Shown: positions 1 through 7,869 of the stretch, piece by piece
Position numbering within the stretch: position 1 is the first letter of the stretch
How the letters are laid out: every line of letters begins with the position of its first letter
Source of the DNA: an uncultured Moraxella sp.
GTDB taxonomy: Bacteria > Pseudomonadota > Gammaproteobacteria > Pseudomonadales > Moraxellaceae
DNA: 8,453 bases
Direction: 5' to 3'
NCBI GenBank assembly: GCA_927911235.1
Contig: CAKMOY010000012.1
Coordinates: forward strand, 1-8,453
Made by a program: the position numbers and the translations under genes
The notes under the pieces: generated by a model
Told to the model about the DNA's origin: nothing
What the model saw: the letters and a program-made list of their open reading frames with translations, nothing else
Database searches by the model: none

Positions 1-32
1 ATTAGCTTTATTACACAATTTTTTTAAACAAA

Positions 33-60
33 TATCAATAGTTTTTTATCAATAATTTTT
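33..60. repeat. 14-bp imperfect tandem repeat upstream of trpD
   Basis: Two adjacent 14-bp units, TATCAATAGTTTTT (33-46) and TATCAATAATTTTT (47-60), differ at one base. They lie in the A+T-rich leader that ends at the trpD ribosome binding site. No hairpin terminator, leader peptide or clear promoter is visible in bases 1-77, so I assign no regulatory role; the repeat could be slippage in a low-complexity stretch. Confidence 0.6.
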
Positions 61-77
61 TTTAAAAGGACAGTTGA

Positions 78-1196
78 ATGAAACCCCATGATTTAAGCCA
101 AATTATCAAACTTAGCCAATCAAATCAACCACTTAGCCAACAACAAATTGACACCCTACTCACCACCGCCCTTGACAAAGCGATTAATCATCTTGATTTA
201 ACCTTTGATGAAATGCGTGCGGTCATGCTGGTGATTATGCAAGGCAACTGCTCAGATACCATGATGGGGGCGTTGCTCACCGCTTTGCGTATGAAAAGCG
301 AAAGCATTGATGAAATCAGTGCGGCTGCCAGCGTCATGCGTGAGCTTGCCACCAAAGTGGATTTGGGCGATACACCAAACTTGGTGGATATCGTGGGGAC
401 AGGAGGCGATGGGGCGAATTTATTTAACGTATCTACTGCCTCCATGCTCGTTGCGGCAGCGGCGGGTTGTCATGTGGCAAAACATGGCAGTCGTGGCGTA
501 TCTACCAATTCTGGTAGTTCAAATTTATTAGAACAAGCAGGCGTTTATTTAAATCTTACGCCAGAACAAATGCAACAATGTATTAAAAATCAAGGCTTTG
601 GCTTTTTGTACGCACCCAATCACCACAGTGCCATGCGTTTTGCCGCCCCTGTACGTAAGGCATTGGGCGTAAGAACCTTGTTTAACATTTTAGGACCTTT
701 AACCAATCCTGCAGGGGTCAAAAATGCACTCATTGGCGTATTTAGCCCAAAACTGTGCGAACCGCTTGCCCATGTGTTTAAAAATCTAGGCGATAATCAT
801 GTGATGGTGGTCGCTTCTAGTGATGGTTTGGACGAAATTTCGTTAGCCACGACCACTTTTGTCGCAGAACTCAAAAATGGCGAAGTCACAACTTATGAAA
901 TCTCGCCAGAAGATTTTGGCATTGCGTCCCAAAGTTTGCACGGTTTGACCGTTGAATCATCGGCTCAAAGCCTTGAATTGATTGAACAAGCCCTTGTCAA
1001 TAATCCAAAAAAACCTGAAAACGCCCAAAAAGCCATGAATATGATTGCGTTAAATGCAGGGGCAACGATTTATCTTGCTGGGCTTGCCGATAGCCATCAA
1101 CAAGGCGTTGCCAAAGCGTTAGAGATTATCCAGACAGGGCAAGCCCTTGAAAAATTGCACAGTTTGGCAAAATATACCCAACAATTTGCAAAATAA
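78..1196 (+). CDS. trpD: Anthranilate phosphoribosyltransferase TrpD
   Basis: This cytoplasmic enzyme of tryptophan synthesis transfers a phosphoribosyl group from PRPP to anthranilate, giving phosphoribosyl-anthranilate. The 372-aa frame is complete and carries the family signatures: GTGGD at residues 107-111 and NVST at 117-120 (PRPP binding), KHGSRG at 135-140 (the usual KHGNR with Ser for Asn), SGSSNLLE at 145-152, a conserved RFAAPVRKALGVRTLFN block at about 187-203, and DGLDE at 249-253 (the metal-binding Asp-Glu pair). The family is usually about 340-350 aa; the surplus is an N-terminal extension of some 20-25 residues. The ATG at 78 is chosen because AAGGA (66-70) sits 7 nt upstream. 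It is a free-standing TrpD with no glutaminase domain. trpC follows after 44 bp, so the two are probably co-transcribed. There is no sign of damage in this gene. Confidence 0.97.
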   Translation: MKPHDLSQIIKLSQSNQPLSQQQIDTLLTTALDKAINHLDLTFDEMRAVMLVIMQGNCSDTMMGALLTALRMKSESIDEISAAASVMRELATKVDLGDTPNLVDIVGTGGDGANLFNVSTASMLVAAAAGCHVAKHGSRGVSTNSGSSNLLEQAGVYLNLTPEQMQQCIKNQGFGFLYAPNHHSAMRFAAPVRKALGVRTLFNILGPLTNPAGVKNALIGVFSPKLCEPLAHVFKNLGDNHVMVVASSDGLDEISLATTTFVAELKNGEVTTYEISPEDFGIASQSLHGLTVESSAQSLELIEQALVNNPKKPENAQKAMNMIALNAGATIYLAGLADSHQQGVAKALEIIQTGQALEKLHSLAKYTQQFAK

Positions 1197-1233
1197 TGTT
1201 TAAAAATTTGGAAAATAATGTTTAAAAATTTGG
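1190..1233. repeat. Perfect 22-bp tandem duplication across the trpD stop and trpD-trpC spacer
   Basis: Bases 1190-1211 are repeated exactly at 1212-1233, and four more bases of the unit (AAAA) follow. Each unit begins AAAATAATG and ends AAATTTGG. The first copy contains the trpD stop codon (TAA, 1194-1196) and the second supplies the GGA that serves as the trpC ribosome binding site. Removing one copy would leave both proteins unchanged and shorten the spacer from 44 to 22 bp, so this looks like a neutral, recent duplication. Confidence 0.95.
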
Positions 1234-1240
1234 AAAAAAT

Positions 1241-2051
1241 ATGACACACGAAGTCCCATCAGTTTTAAAAAAAATCGTTGAAACCAAAAAACAAGAGCTT
1301 ATCAAAGCAAAACAACAACAGTCTTTTTATGACCTTGAACAAATTGCCTTGAGCAAAAAAGACGATATCCGAGATTTTGCAGGCAGTTTACGCAAAGAAG
1401 GTATCAGGGTGATTGCTGAAGTCAAAAAAGCGTCGCCATCAAAAGGCATTATCGCCCAAAACTTTGACCCTATCGCCACCGCCAAAGGCTATGAACAAGC
1501 AGGTGCAAGTTGCCTGTCGGTTTTGACTGATGTGGATTATTTTCAAGGCTCTAACGAATATTTGCTTCAAGCACGTGAGGCGGTGAGTTTGCCTTTATTG
1601 CGAAAAGATTTTATGATTGAGCCGTATCACATCATGCAATCTCGTGCTTTGGGGGCGGATTGTATTTTGCTGATTATGGCGTGTTTGTCGGACGCTCAAG
1701 TTGCCGAATTGCACGAATTGGCATTAAATCTTGGCATGAGTGTGTTGATTGAATGTCATGATAAAACGGAAGTTGAACGTGCGTTACGTTTGCCAAAACA
1801 CACGCAAAATATTTATGGGATTAATAATCGTAATTTAAATAACTTTGAAACCAGTCTTAACACCACGTTAAAGTTGCGTGAGATGTTTGATAAGTCGTGT
1901 TTGTTGGTAACGGAAAGCGGTATTCATTCATCTGATGATGTGAAGTTAATGCTTGAGCATGATATTCATGCATTTTTTGATTGGTGAGCAGTTTATGAAA
2001 ACGGAAAACGCAGGGCAAGCATTGGCAAAATTGTTGGCGGATAGTCAATGA
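1241..2051 (+). pseudogene. trpC: Indole-3-glycerol-phosphate synthase TrpC, frameshifted near the 3' end
   Basis: TrpC closes the indole ring, turning carboxyphenylamino-deoxyribulose phosphate into indole-3-glycerol phosphate. The start at ATG 1241 has GGAAA 6 nt upstream. Family motifs in order: AEVKKASPSKG (59-69), SVLTD (93-97), FQGS (101-104), RKDF (121-124, catalytic Lys), ECHD (171-174), INNRNL (194-199) and ESGI (225-228) of the TIM barrel. As written the frame stops at 1987 after 248 aa, ending HAFFDW. Deleting one T from the T6 run at 1973-1978 gives HAFLIGEQFMKTENAG and continues to a TGA at 2049-2051, for a 269-aa protein of normal length. The lost part is the last strand-helix unit, including the phosphate-binding IGE loop, so the truncated product is probably inactive. 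The gene is monofunctional, with no TrpF domain. Either a real mutation or a homopolymer read error would explain it. Confidence 0.93.
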
Positions 2052-2101
2052 TTTTTGTACGCTTGTATTACCAAGTTTGACGATGTTAATTGGAAATATA
2101 A

Positions 2102-2606
2102 ATGAATAAATCCGAAACGCTTAATTTTTTAAATCAAAAAAAATATTTGGTATGAAATTACCGAACATGAAGCCGTTTTTAACATGGCTGAAACGGTCAA
2201 TATCGCCTTACATTATCCAGACGCTGAAGCTAAAAATATTTTTGTCAGAGATGATAAAAAACGAAATTACTATTTGATTACTGTTAAAGGCGATAAAAAA
2301 GTTAATTTAAAATATTTTAAGAAAAATATCATACTCGTTCACTGTCTTTTGCGTCAGAACAAGATTTAATGGCAATTTTGGGATTACAAGCTGGTTCTGT
2401 TACACCGTTGGGATTAATCAATAATACAGAACACAAGGTACAATTTTATTTAGACCAAGATTTTTTAGACGAACCAAAATTGATAGGCATTCACCCCAAT
2501 GACAATACTGCTACTGTGTGGCTAAAAACGGATGATTTGATAACACTTATAGAAGAGCTTAGAAATAGAAGAGCTTAGAAATTTCATTCATATTGTTGAG
2601 TTATAG
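2102..2606 (+). pseudogene. Prolyl-tRNA deacylase-like protein (YbaK/aaRS-associated domain), three lesions
   Basis: Three reading-frame fragments join into one protein of the PrdX/ProXp-ala family, a free-standing trans-editing domain that removes mischarged amino acid from tRNA-Pro. The start is ATG 2102 with GGA 7 nt upstream. Frame 1 reads MNKSETLNFLNQ; removing one A from the A8 run at 2136-2143 joins it to IWYEITEHEAVFNMAETVN and on to RDDKKRNYYLITVKGDKK. Adding one A to the A5 run at 2322-2326 joins that to HTRSLSFASEQDLMAILGL, then GSVTPLGLINN and LIGIHPNDNTATVWLKTDDL. Removing one copy of a 16-bp duplication (2549-2580) restores the ending LIEELRNFIHIVEL with a stop at 2604-2606. The repaired product is 162 aa, a normal family length. 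The motifs KNIFVRDDKK, PLGLINN and HPNDNTATV are strongly family-like. As written no functional protein is expected. It follows trpC by 50 bp on the same strand. Confidence 0.9.
2549..2580. repeat. Perfect 16-bp tandem duplication inside the deacylase-like gene
   Basis: ATAGAAGAGCTTAGAA occurs at 2549-2564 and again immediately at 2565-2580. Because 16 is not a multiple of three, the second copy shifts the frame and creates the premature TAG at 2576-2578. Removing one copy exactly restores the expected C-terminus of the family, which shows that the duplication came after the intact gene. Confidence 0.95.
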
Positions 2607-2639
2607 AGTTTGTTCGCTCCAAAACTCCAAAATGTAAAA

Positions 2640-3773
2640 TCATAACTCTTCTGTCTCACCGCCAAACCATGTCAAAATCACCAAACACACCAACAAAATC
2701 AACATCAACGCCAAAAAATATACTCTTGTCATCGCAACGCTTGCCCCCATTTGGTTTAGCATGACAGACGCATTCATGCCTGACGTACTCGGCAATACCC
2801 AGCGAATGTACTGAAATACATCTGGTAACATTTGGGTGGGCCAAGTAATCCCAGAAATAAATAACATTGGCATAGAGCTAACAACAAGCACCTGCATCAC
2901 ACGCTCACGCCCTGCGAACCATAGCCCAATAACACAGCCAAGCGACACCACCGCAGGGAAAAATACCGCAAGCAATAATAGCGAACCTGCCAAATTTTGG
3001 TTACGTGGGTAGTCGTTCATAGAAAACACCCAACCATAATAAAAACAGCCGAGCAACACGCCAAATACCGAAATACCAACAATACGAGCAAGCCAAGTTT
3101 TTAGCGGTGCGTGGTGGCTTTTTTGTTCCACCCAAGTGCCGACCAACATCGCTGTTGCCATCAAAAACATCTGTTGCAAAATCAAAATAGACACAGGTGG
3201 CACGACATAGCTACCGTAGCCTTCGGTTTGGTTGTAAAGTGGGTTAATGGTTAAATTCACAGGGCTTAGGTTGGCTTTGGCAAGGGTTATATCATTGCCT
3301 TGCATGACGGATTTTTGGATTTCCACCCCTGCCGACACCGTGCCGATGATTTCCAAAAAGCCCGTTTGTACTTGTTTGTTTAACAAAAAATAGTTACCGT
3401 TGGCAAGCACGCTCACCTTTGCCGATTGCCCTGTGCTGACCTTTTGGTACAAGCCTGACGGTATCACCATGTAGCCGACAATTTTGTTTCGCCAGACCAA
3501 ATCTTTTGCCGTATTTTCATCAGTTACCACGCTGACATCTAGGCGTGGACTGCTTTGGGCGTAGCTGATAATTTTGGTGGATAATGTGGAATGGTCGTTG
3601 TCAATAATGGCAACAGGCACGTTTCGCACGATTTCTTTGGAATAAGGCCAAGGGTAAAAAAAACCGTAAATAATCGGTGCGATAACCATCATGGTTAGCA
3701 CGCCTTTGTCGGTAAAAACTTGTTTCCAAACGGTTAAAATTTCTTTAAAAAAGCTCGTTTTTGATTTTAACAT
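2640..3773 (-). CDS. ABC-2 type transporter permease (YhhJ/YbhR-like), second of a pair
   Basis: Inner-membrane permease subunit of an export system. The 377-aa protein has the ABC-2 architecture: one N-terminal membrane segment (about 24-43), a large periplasmic domain (about 45-190) and five C-terminal segments (about 191-212, 230-250, 261-286, 292-313, 350-370). The periplasmic part carries VPVAIIDNDHSTLS (52-65) and VSAGVEIQKSV (146-156), hallmarks of the YhhJ/YbhS/YbhR group. I start it at the ATG at 3773-3771, which overlaps the stop of the upstream permease by one base (TAATG) and has a GGGGG stretch 8 nt upstream, indicating translational coupling. The frame stays open a further 144 codons upstream, but that stretch is only an out-of-frame reading of the previous gene. 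It is intact, including an A8 tract at 3656-3663. Its paralogue is the gene before it. The substrate cannot be told from the sequence. Confidence 0.9.
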   Translation of the reverse strand: MLKSKTSFFKEILTVWKQVFTDKGVLTMMVIAPIIYGFFYPWPYSKEIVRNVPVAIIDNDHSTLSTKIISYAQSSPRLDVSVVTDENTAKDLVWRNKIVGYMVIPSGLYQKVSTGQSAKVSVLANGNYFLLNKQVQTGFLEIIGTVSAGVEIQKSVMQGNDITLAKANLSPVNLTINPLYNQTEGYGSYVVPPVSILILQQMFLMATAMLVGTWVEQKSHHAPLKTWLARIVGISVFGVLLGCFYYGWVFSMNDYPRNQNLAGSLLLLAVFFPAVVSLGCVIGLWFAGRERVMQVLVVSSMPMLFISGITWPTQMLPDVFQYIRWVLPSTSGMNASVMLNQMGASVAMTRVYFLALMLILLVCLVILTWFGGETEEL

Positions 3774-5082
3774 TAACGTTGCCCCCATTTTTGTGGCGTC
3801 CTCAACGCTTTTTTGGTCAAAAGACTGGCAATCAATAAACTCACAATGACTGCAATAAAAAAGCCGTAAAACGTTGGCATGGCGTAATGAATGGGAGCGG
3901 ACATTTGTAATTGATTGGTTTGCATACGCAAATAATGGGTCAAAGGCAAGGCGTTTGACCAACGTTGTGCGGCGGGCGACATTGCCAAATAAGGAAAAGT
4001 TACCCCCGAAAAGGCAAATGACGGTGCGGAAATAAACCCTGTAAATGACAAGCCTTGACGATAAGAAAACGTGCCAACCGTTACGATAACGCCCATCCAA
4101 AACGACACCATCATAAACATCAACAAAATCAAATAAGTTATCAATAAAGCGGACAACTGCACCGCAAAAATCTGGGTAATTAACACCAATACCACCGCAC
4201 CCCACAAGGCATAGGCAAGCATGGGAGCGATTAATTTGCCGTTAAGCCCTGCGATAATCCGCCAAAGTTTTGGGTTTTGTTCGTTAAATACAATTGTTTG
4301 ATTTTGTTGGTTTTTTTTGTGTTTTATTGCTAATATCTTGATACCATTCGCCAAGCGTTTTATCACGTAATTCTCGTCCGACCGTTGAAGCACCGATAAC
4401 CATTGACAAAATGTGCAATAATGCGGGCAAAACGGTAACAGCCAAAAATTGTTTGTAGTTATTACCTGCGTTAAACAAAGTAATAGTTTGTGTTTGAATA
4501 GGGGCATAACTGTTACGCACGAGCGTGATATCTTCACCTTTTGCCACACGTCTTTGCATTTCTACCCCTGCCGAAAACGTGCTGACCGCCGTTTGTACGC
4601 CTTTTTGTATCATGCCTGAGTGCGTGCCAAATTGAGCATTGACGTTTAAAAGCACTCGTGTTGGTTTTTGCCCCAACAGTTGCCGAGAAAAATCATCAGG
4701 AATTTCCACCACCGCATACACTTCGGTGGCTTCTATGGCTTTTTTGGCGGTCGCTGTGTCGTAAAATTGTTTGACCACGTTTACTTCTGGTGTAGCATCA
4801 ATATAGCGGATTAGGGTTGCTGATTGGGTGGTGTGGCTGTTGTCAATGACGGCAATCGGCAAATCAATCGCCGAGCCTTTGGAAAACACCCACCAAACTG
4901 AAAATACGAGCATAATCGGCAACCAAAACATCATGGCAAAATCCCAACCATGATGACTTAAAAAATGCCATTCGTGCTTGGCGCTTTGCCAAAATGCCCC
5001 AAAAAAAATTGGCAAGGCTAAAACGGTCGTTTTGGCTTACATTTGGGTTAAGATTGGACGGTGGATTTGTTGAATTTGGCAT
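3773..5082 (-). pseudogene. ABC-2 type transporter permease, first of a pair, split by two frameshifts
   Basis: Paralogue of the downstream permease, recovered from three overlapping frames. ATG 5082 starts MPNSTNPPSNLNPN and leads to SLANFF. One extra base in the A8 tract at 5001-5008 (T8 on the coding strand) breaks the frame; removing it joins to GAFWQSAKHEWHFLSHHGWD. The second frame contains the first membrane segment, LPIAVIDNSHTTQS and FSAGVEMQRRVAKGEDITL, closely matching the sister protein. It ends at 4284 after another extra base in the T8 tract at 4311-4318. The third frame (from about 4310 to 3773) holds the remaining membrane segments and ends KKALRTPQKWGQR. Repaired length is 435 aa. 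This is longer than the sister's 377 because of the N-terminal tail and a polar, Asn/Gln-rich cytoplasmic loop where the second frameshift falls. TTG 5015 could be read as a start but leaves out the matching N-terminus. The gene starts 31 bp after hlyD, with no clear ribosome binding site. Confidence 0.87.
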
Positions 5083-5113
5083 ACCGAATTAAGCTGATTA
5101 TTGGTTAAGTTTT

Positions 5114-6205
5114 TTATTGATTTTGCTGATTCGCAGGGACATCAACCAACACGCTCATGCCTTGACGCAGACGGCTGTCAGGGTTTTGCGGACGGGCTTT
5201 AATTTCAAAAGTTCGCATATCAAAGCCGTCTTTGCTGTTGGTTTGTCGCCATGTCGCAAAGTCCGATAGCACCGAGCTTGCGTACACCGTAAAGGTCTGT
5301 TTGTACGGCTGATTGTTCGCAGACAAGGCAGGGACGGTGGCGGTAAATTGGCTACCCACAGCAAAATGTGCCAAGTTATTTTCGGTAACGTTTAACACGA
5401 CCCATTGGTCGTTGGGGTCAATCACGCTGATTAACGGCACACCTTGACCGACCACTTGCCCAGATTTGACAATCACATCATCAACCACGCCTGTGATTGG
5501 GCTTTTTAGATTGGCTTCGTCTTTGGCAATCATCGCTTCTTTTAGTTTACCTTCTACTTGTTTGACTTGGGCTTCGGCTGCGGATTTGTCTTCGTTTCTC
5601 GCCCCTGTAACGGCAAGGCTATATTGGGCTTTTGCCATTTTTGCCTTGTCGCTACTTGCGATATAGTTGGTGTAGGCTTCATCACGTTTTTGGCGGGACA
5701 TCAAGCCTTCACTTGCCAAGCGGTCAATGCGTTCAAAGGTCACTTTGGCAAGGTCGGCAGCCGATTGGGCGGCTTCATATTGGTATTTTGCCATTTCAAT
5801 TTCTTGCGGTCTTGCCCCGTTGTTGGCTTTGTCAAGCTGACTTTGTGCCATTGCTTTGCCTGCTTCGGCTTGTTCAATTTTGGCATTAATCTCTGGGCTG
5901 TCCATTTCAATGAGTAACGTGCCAACGCTGATTTTGTCGCCTTCTTTGACATGAATATTGGCAATTCGCCCTGCGACTTTGGCGGCAACAGGCGTTTGCT
6001 CTACTTCCATATGCCCTTGAATGATGGTCGGTGCTTGCGAAATTTGCCGTTTATCTTTGATTAAACCCCAAATTACCAAACCAATTAACCCCAATAAAAT
6101 CAACGTGATAACAATCAATTTGATTTTATTTGGTTTTGGTTTTTGTGGTTGATAAGTGGTATTATCTGTGCTAACGGTTTGCGAATGGTTAATAGGGTCA
6201 GCCAT
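5114..6205 (-). CDS. HlyD-family periplasmic adaptor (membrane fusion protein)
   Basis: Bridges the inner-membrane permeases to the TolC-like outer-membrane channel. The 363-aa protein has a cytoplasmic N-terminus, one membrane anchor (residues 28-49), a first lipoyl-like half with VAAKVAGRIANIHVKEGDKI at about 73-92, a long Ala/Gln/Lys-rich coiled-coil hairpin (about 107-235), the second lipoyl half (LKSPITGVVDDVIVKSGQVV) and a beta-barrel region containing DPNDQWVVLNVTENNLAHF. It ends in a short polar tail. This is the layout of YbhG/YhiI/EmrA-type adaptors, and it best fits the ABC-2 partners downstream. It is intact. The start ATG 6205 has only a weak ribosome binding site, and the 83-bp spacer after the tolC-like gene is extremely A+T-rich, so an internal promoter is possible but cannot be defined. 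Confidence 0.93.
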   Translation of the reverse strand: MADPINHSQTVSTDNTTYQPQKPKPNKIKLIVITLILLGLIGLVIWGLIKDKRQISQAPTIIQGHMEVEQTPVAAKVAGRIANIHVKEGDKISVGTLLIEMDSPEINAKIEQAEAGKAMAQSQLDKANNGARPQEIEMAKYQYEAAQSAADLAKVTFERIDRLASEGLMSRQKRDEAYTNYIASSDKAKMAKAQYSLAVTGARNEDKSAAEAQVKQVEGKLKEAMIAKDEANLKSPITGVVDDVIVKSGQVVGQGVPLISVIDPNDQWVVLNVTENNLAHFAVGSQFTATVPALSANNQPYKQTFTVYASSVLSDFATWRQTNSKDGFDMRTFEIKARPQNPDSRLRQGMSVLVDVPANQQNQ

Positions 6206-6283
6206 AATGTTGCCATGTAAATTTTATAAAAAAATTAAATTAAAAAAAATAAAAAATTGAAAAAAAAATCAATTATTGTTCGT

Positions 6284-6299
6284 TTTTATCAAGATAAAA
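6284..6299. repeat. A+T-rich inverted repeat over the tolC-like stop codon
   Basis: TTTTATC (6284-6290) and GATAAAA (6293-6299) are exact inverted arms around a 2-bp centre and include the TGA stop of the outer-membrane protein gene. The arms have only one G:C pair each, so this is a poor terminator. The 83-bp spacer that follows toward hlyD is nearly all A and T and holds no gene. Confidence 0.5.
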
Positions 6300-7869
6300 T
6301 CGCAGGCAAACGTATGTCCGCATCTTGCATATAACGGTTAAATTCTAGCGGTGTGCCACAGCTTTGCATCAAATCGGCTAGGGCTTGGATATAGTCATTG
6401 GCGGATTTGGCTTGCTCAGTTTTGGCTTTTTCAAGGTTGGCTTCTGCTTGCATGACTTCCACCGCCGTGTTCACGCCTTCTTTAAAGCCCAACTGACGAA
6501 AACGCAACATTTCTTTTGCTAATTCAATATTGGTGTTTAAAGATAAATAATTGCGTTGGGCGTTTTTGACCGATTGCCAATTTTTTTCTACCAATAACAT
6601 AATATTGTCGGTAATTTCAATTTGGCTAAATTCCGCTTGGTGCAGTTTGGCAAGGCTAGATTCTGTACTTGCCCCACGGTCAAGACCGCCCCACAGTTTC
6701 CAATTTGCCGACACACCTGCAATCCAATTTGGATCGTTGCCAATTTCCGAACGCCCAAATACCGTTACTGTCGGTTTAAAATTGGACTCGTTAAAAGCGT
6801 GCAAGGCTTTGGCTTGTTCGTATTTGGCAGATACTTTTTGAAACGCTGGGTGGTGCTGTTTGGCTTGCGCTTGAAAATAGCTTAAATCAGGCAATGGCTT
6901 GCTTGATACAAACAACGGCGAAATCGGCCTAATACGATACGGCGTTCGCATGGTGCGTTGCAAAGCGGTCATGGCAAGGTCGGCATCGTTTAACGCCTTG
7001 CTGTTTTCATACTCAGCATTTGCCAAAGCGTTTTGAGCCTCTAGGCGTTCCACTTTGGAAATTAACCCCACATCTAAGGCACGTTTGGCGGCGTGGTCGG
7101 TTTCTTGAATTGCTCCTAATGCCTGCGTTCGCAAATACGCTACCATAATGGCAAGTTGTGCTTGAAAATAACGTTTGGTGAGCGTGGTGTACTGCTCATC
7201 AAGCGACAAATCGGCATCGGCTCGGCTTTCGTCCGCACGCCCGTTTAACAGTTGCGTGAGCGACTTGGTTTTGCCACCATTATACGCCGACCACAGCACA
7301 GTCACATTGGCACTGGTGTGATTTTTATCAACATTGACAGGATATGGGTTGGGTATTGGGTTGGTCAGCATACCGCCGATATTGGGTGGTAAGGGTATCG
7401 ACAAATTACCCGTTTGGCTATTAATCATTGAGCCTAAGCCATCTTTTAACTTGCTAGTATCTAGCTCATCATCAATATGAATGTGAGACGCTGTCGCCCC
7501 TAGAAAAATCACAGGTTTATTTAAATTGGCAGTCGCTTCGGCTTGTTTTTCGTTACTGACAATATTGGCGTTATCACTGGCGACTTTTGGCGAAATTTGG
7601 GTAAAATATTGTTGGGCTTGGTCAAGCGTTAAATAGCTTGGCACATCAACCTGCGTCATCGGTGGAAACGGCACGCCATTATTGATGGTAGTATCAAAAA
7701 CTGGCTCACCAACAGGCAAAACGTGCTGTGTATCCGTAGGTTCTGCATTTTGGGGTTTATTTGGCGAAACGTCTGTGTTTGGCACAGTATCTGTATTGGG
7801 GACAGTGGGTATGTCCGTCTGTGCGATTGCACTGCTCGTCAATAACAACCCAAAGCATAACGCACCCAA
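6289..7869 (-). CDS. TolC-family outer-membrane efflux protein, 5' end probably frameshifted
   Basis: Outer-membrane channel of the export system. After ALGALCFGLLLTSSAIA (signal-peptide core and cleavage site before QTD) comes a Pro/Thr/Asn-rich linker with an imperfect 18-bp repeat (VPNTDT/VPNTDV, 7775-7810). Then two OEP repeats follow: SYLTLDQAQQYF, coiled-coil helices with VGLISKVERLEAQNALANAE, a central WKLWGGLDRGASTES strand, and FRQLGFKEGVNTAVEVMQAE in the second repeat. The length, about 530 aa, is normal, and there is no lipobox cysteine. The only start in this frame is a TTG at 7869 without a ribosome binding site, and it would drop the basic n-region of the signal peptide. Removing one T from the coding-strand T4 (7891-7894) joins ATG 7900 and gives MLFAKPCQHALGALC, a convincing signal peptide. 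Adding one base to the T9 or A8 tract upstream would instead join ATG 7940. So the body is secure and the 5' end is not. It heads the hlyD-permease-permease run. Confidence 0.88.
   Translation of the reverse strand: MGALCFGLLLTSSAIAQTDIPTVPNTDTVPNTDVSPNKPQNAEPTDTQHVLPVGEPVFDTTINNGVPFPPMTQVDVPSYLTLDQAQQYFTQISPKVASDNANIVSNEKQAEATANLNKPVIFLGATASHIHIDDELDTSKLKDGLGSMINSQTGNLSIPLPPNIGGMLTNPIPNPYPVNVDKNHTSANVTVLWSAYNGGKTKSLTQLLNGRADESRADADLSLDEQYTTLTKRYFQAQLAIMVAYLRTQALGAIQETDHAAKRALDVGLISKVERLEAQNALANAEYENSKALNDADLAMTALQRTMRTPYRIRPISPLFVSSKPLPDLSYFQAQAKQHHPAFQKVSAKYEQAKALHAFNESNFKPTVTVFGRSEIGNDPNWIAGVSANWKLWGGLDRGASTESSLAKLHQAEFSQIEITDNIMLLVEKNWQSVKNAQRNYLSLNTNIELAKEMLRFRQLGFKEGVNTAVEVMQAEANLEKAKTEQAKSANDYIQALADLMQSCGTPLEFNRYMQDADIRLPAILS

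Noticed and set aside
1..77. trp attenuator or leader peptide upstream of trpD
   Set aside because: No Trp-codon-rich small frame and no terminator hairpin is present in the 77 bp available.
1973..1987. Programmed ribosomal frameshift in trpC
   Set aside because: A +1 shift would be needed. There is no rare-codon or stop arrangement typical of +1 sites, no pseudoknot I can see, and no biological reason in a biosynthetic enzyme.
2184..2578. Two small separate + strand genes (61 and 69 aa)
   Set aside because: Both are fragments of one deacylase-like protein in different frames; their ends fall exactly at the lesions.
3774..4205. In-frame 144-codon upstream extension of permease 2
   Set aside because: It is an out-of-frame reading of permease 1 membrane segments. 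Its Cys/Arg-rich composition does not match any permease, and the ATG at 3773 is coupled by TAATG.
5466..5917. Overlapping + strand open frames opposite hlyD
   Set aside because: These are antisense shadows of the adaptor's coiled-coil region, with no ribosome binding site or family-like sequence.
6551..6885. + strand open frames opposite the tolC-like gene
   Set aside because: Antisense shadows of a clear OEP-family coding region.
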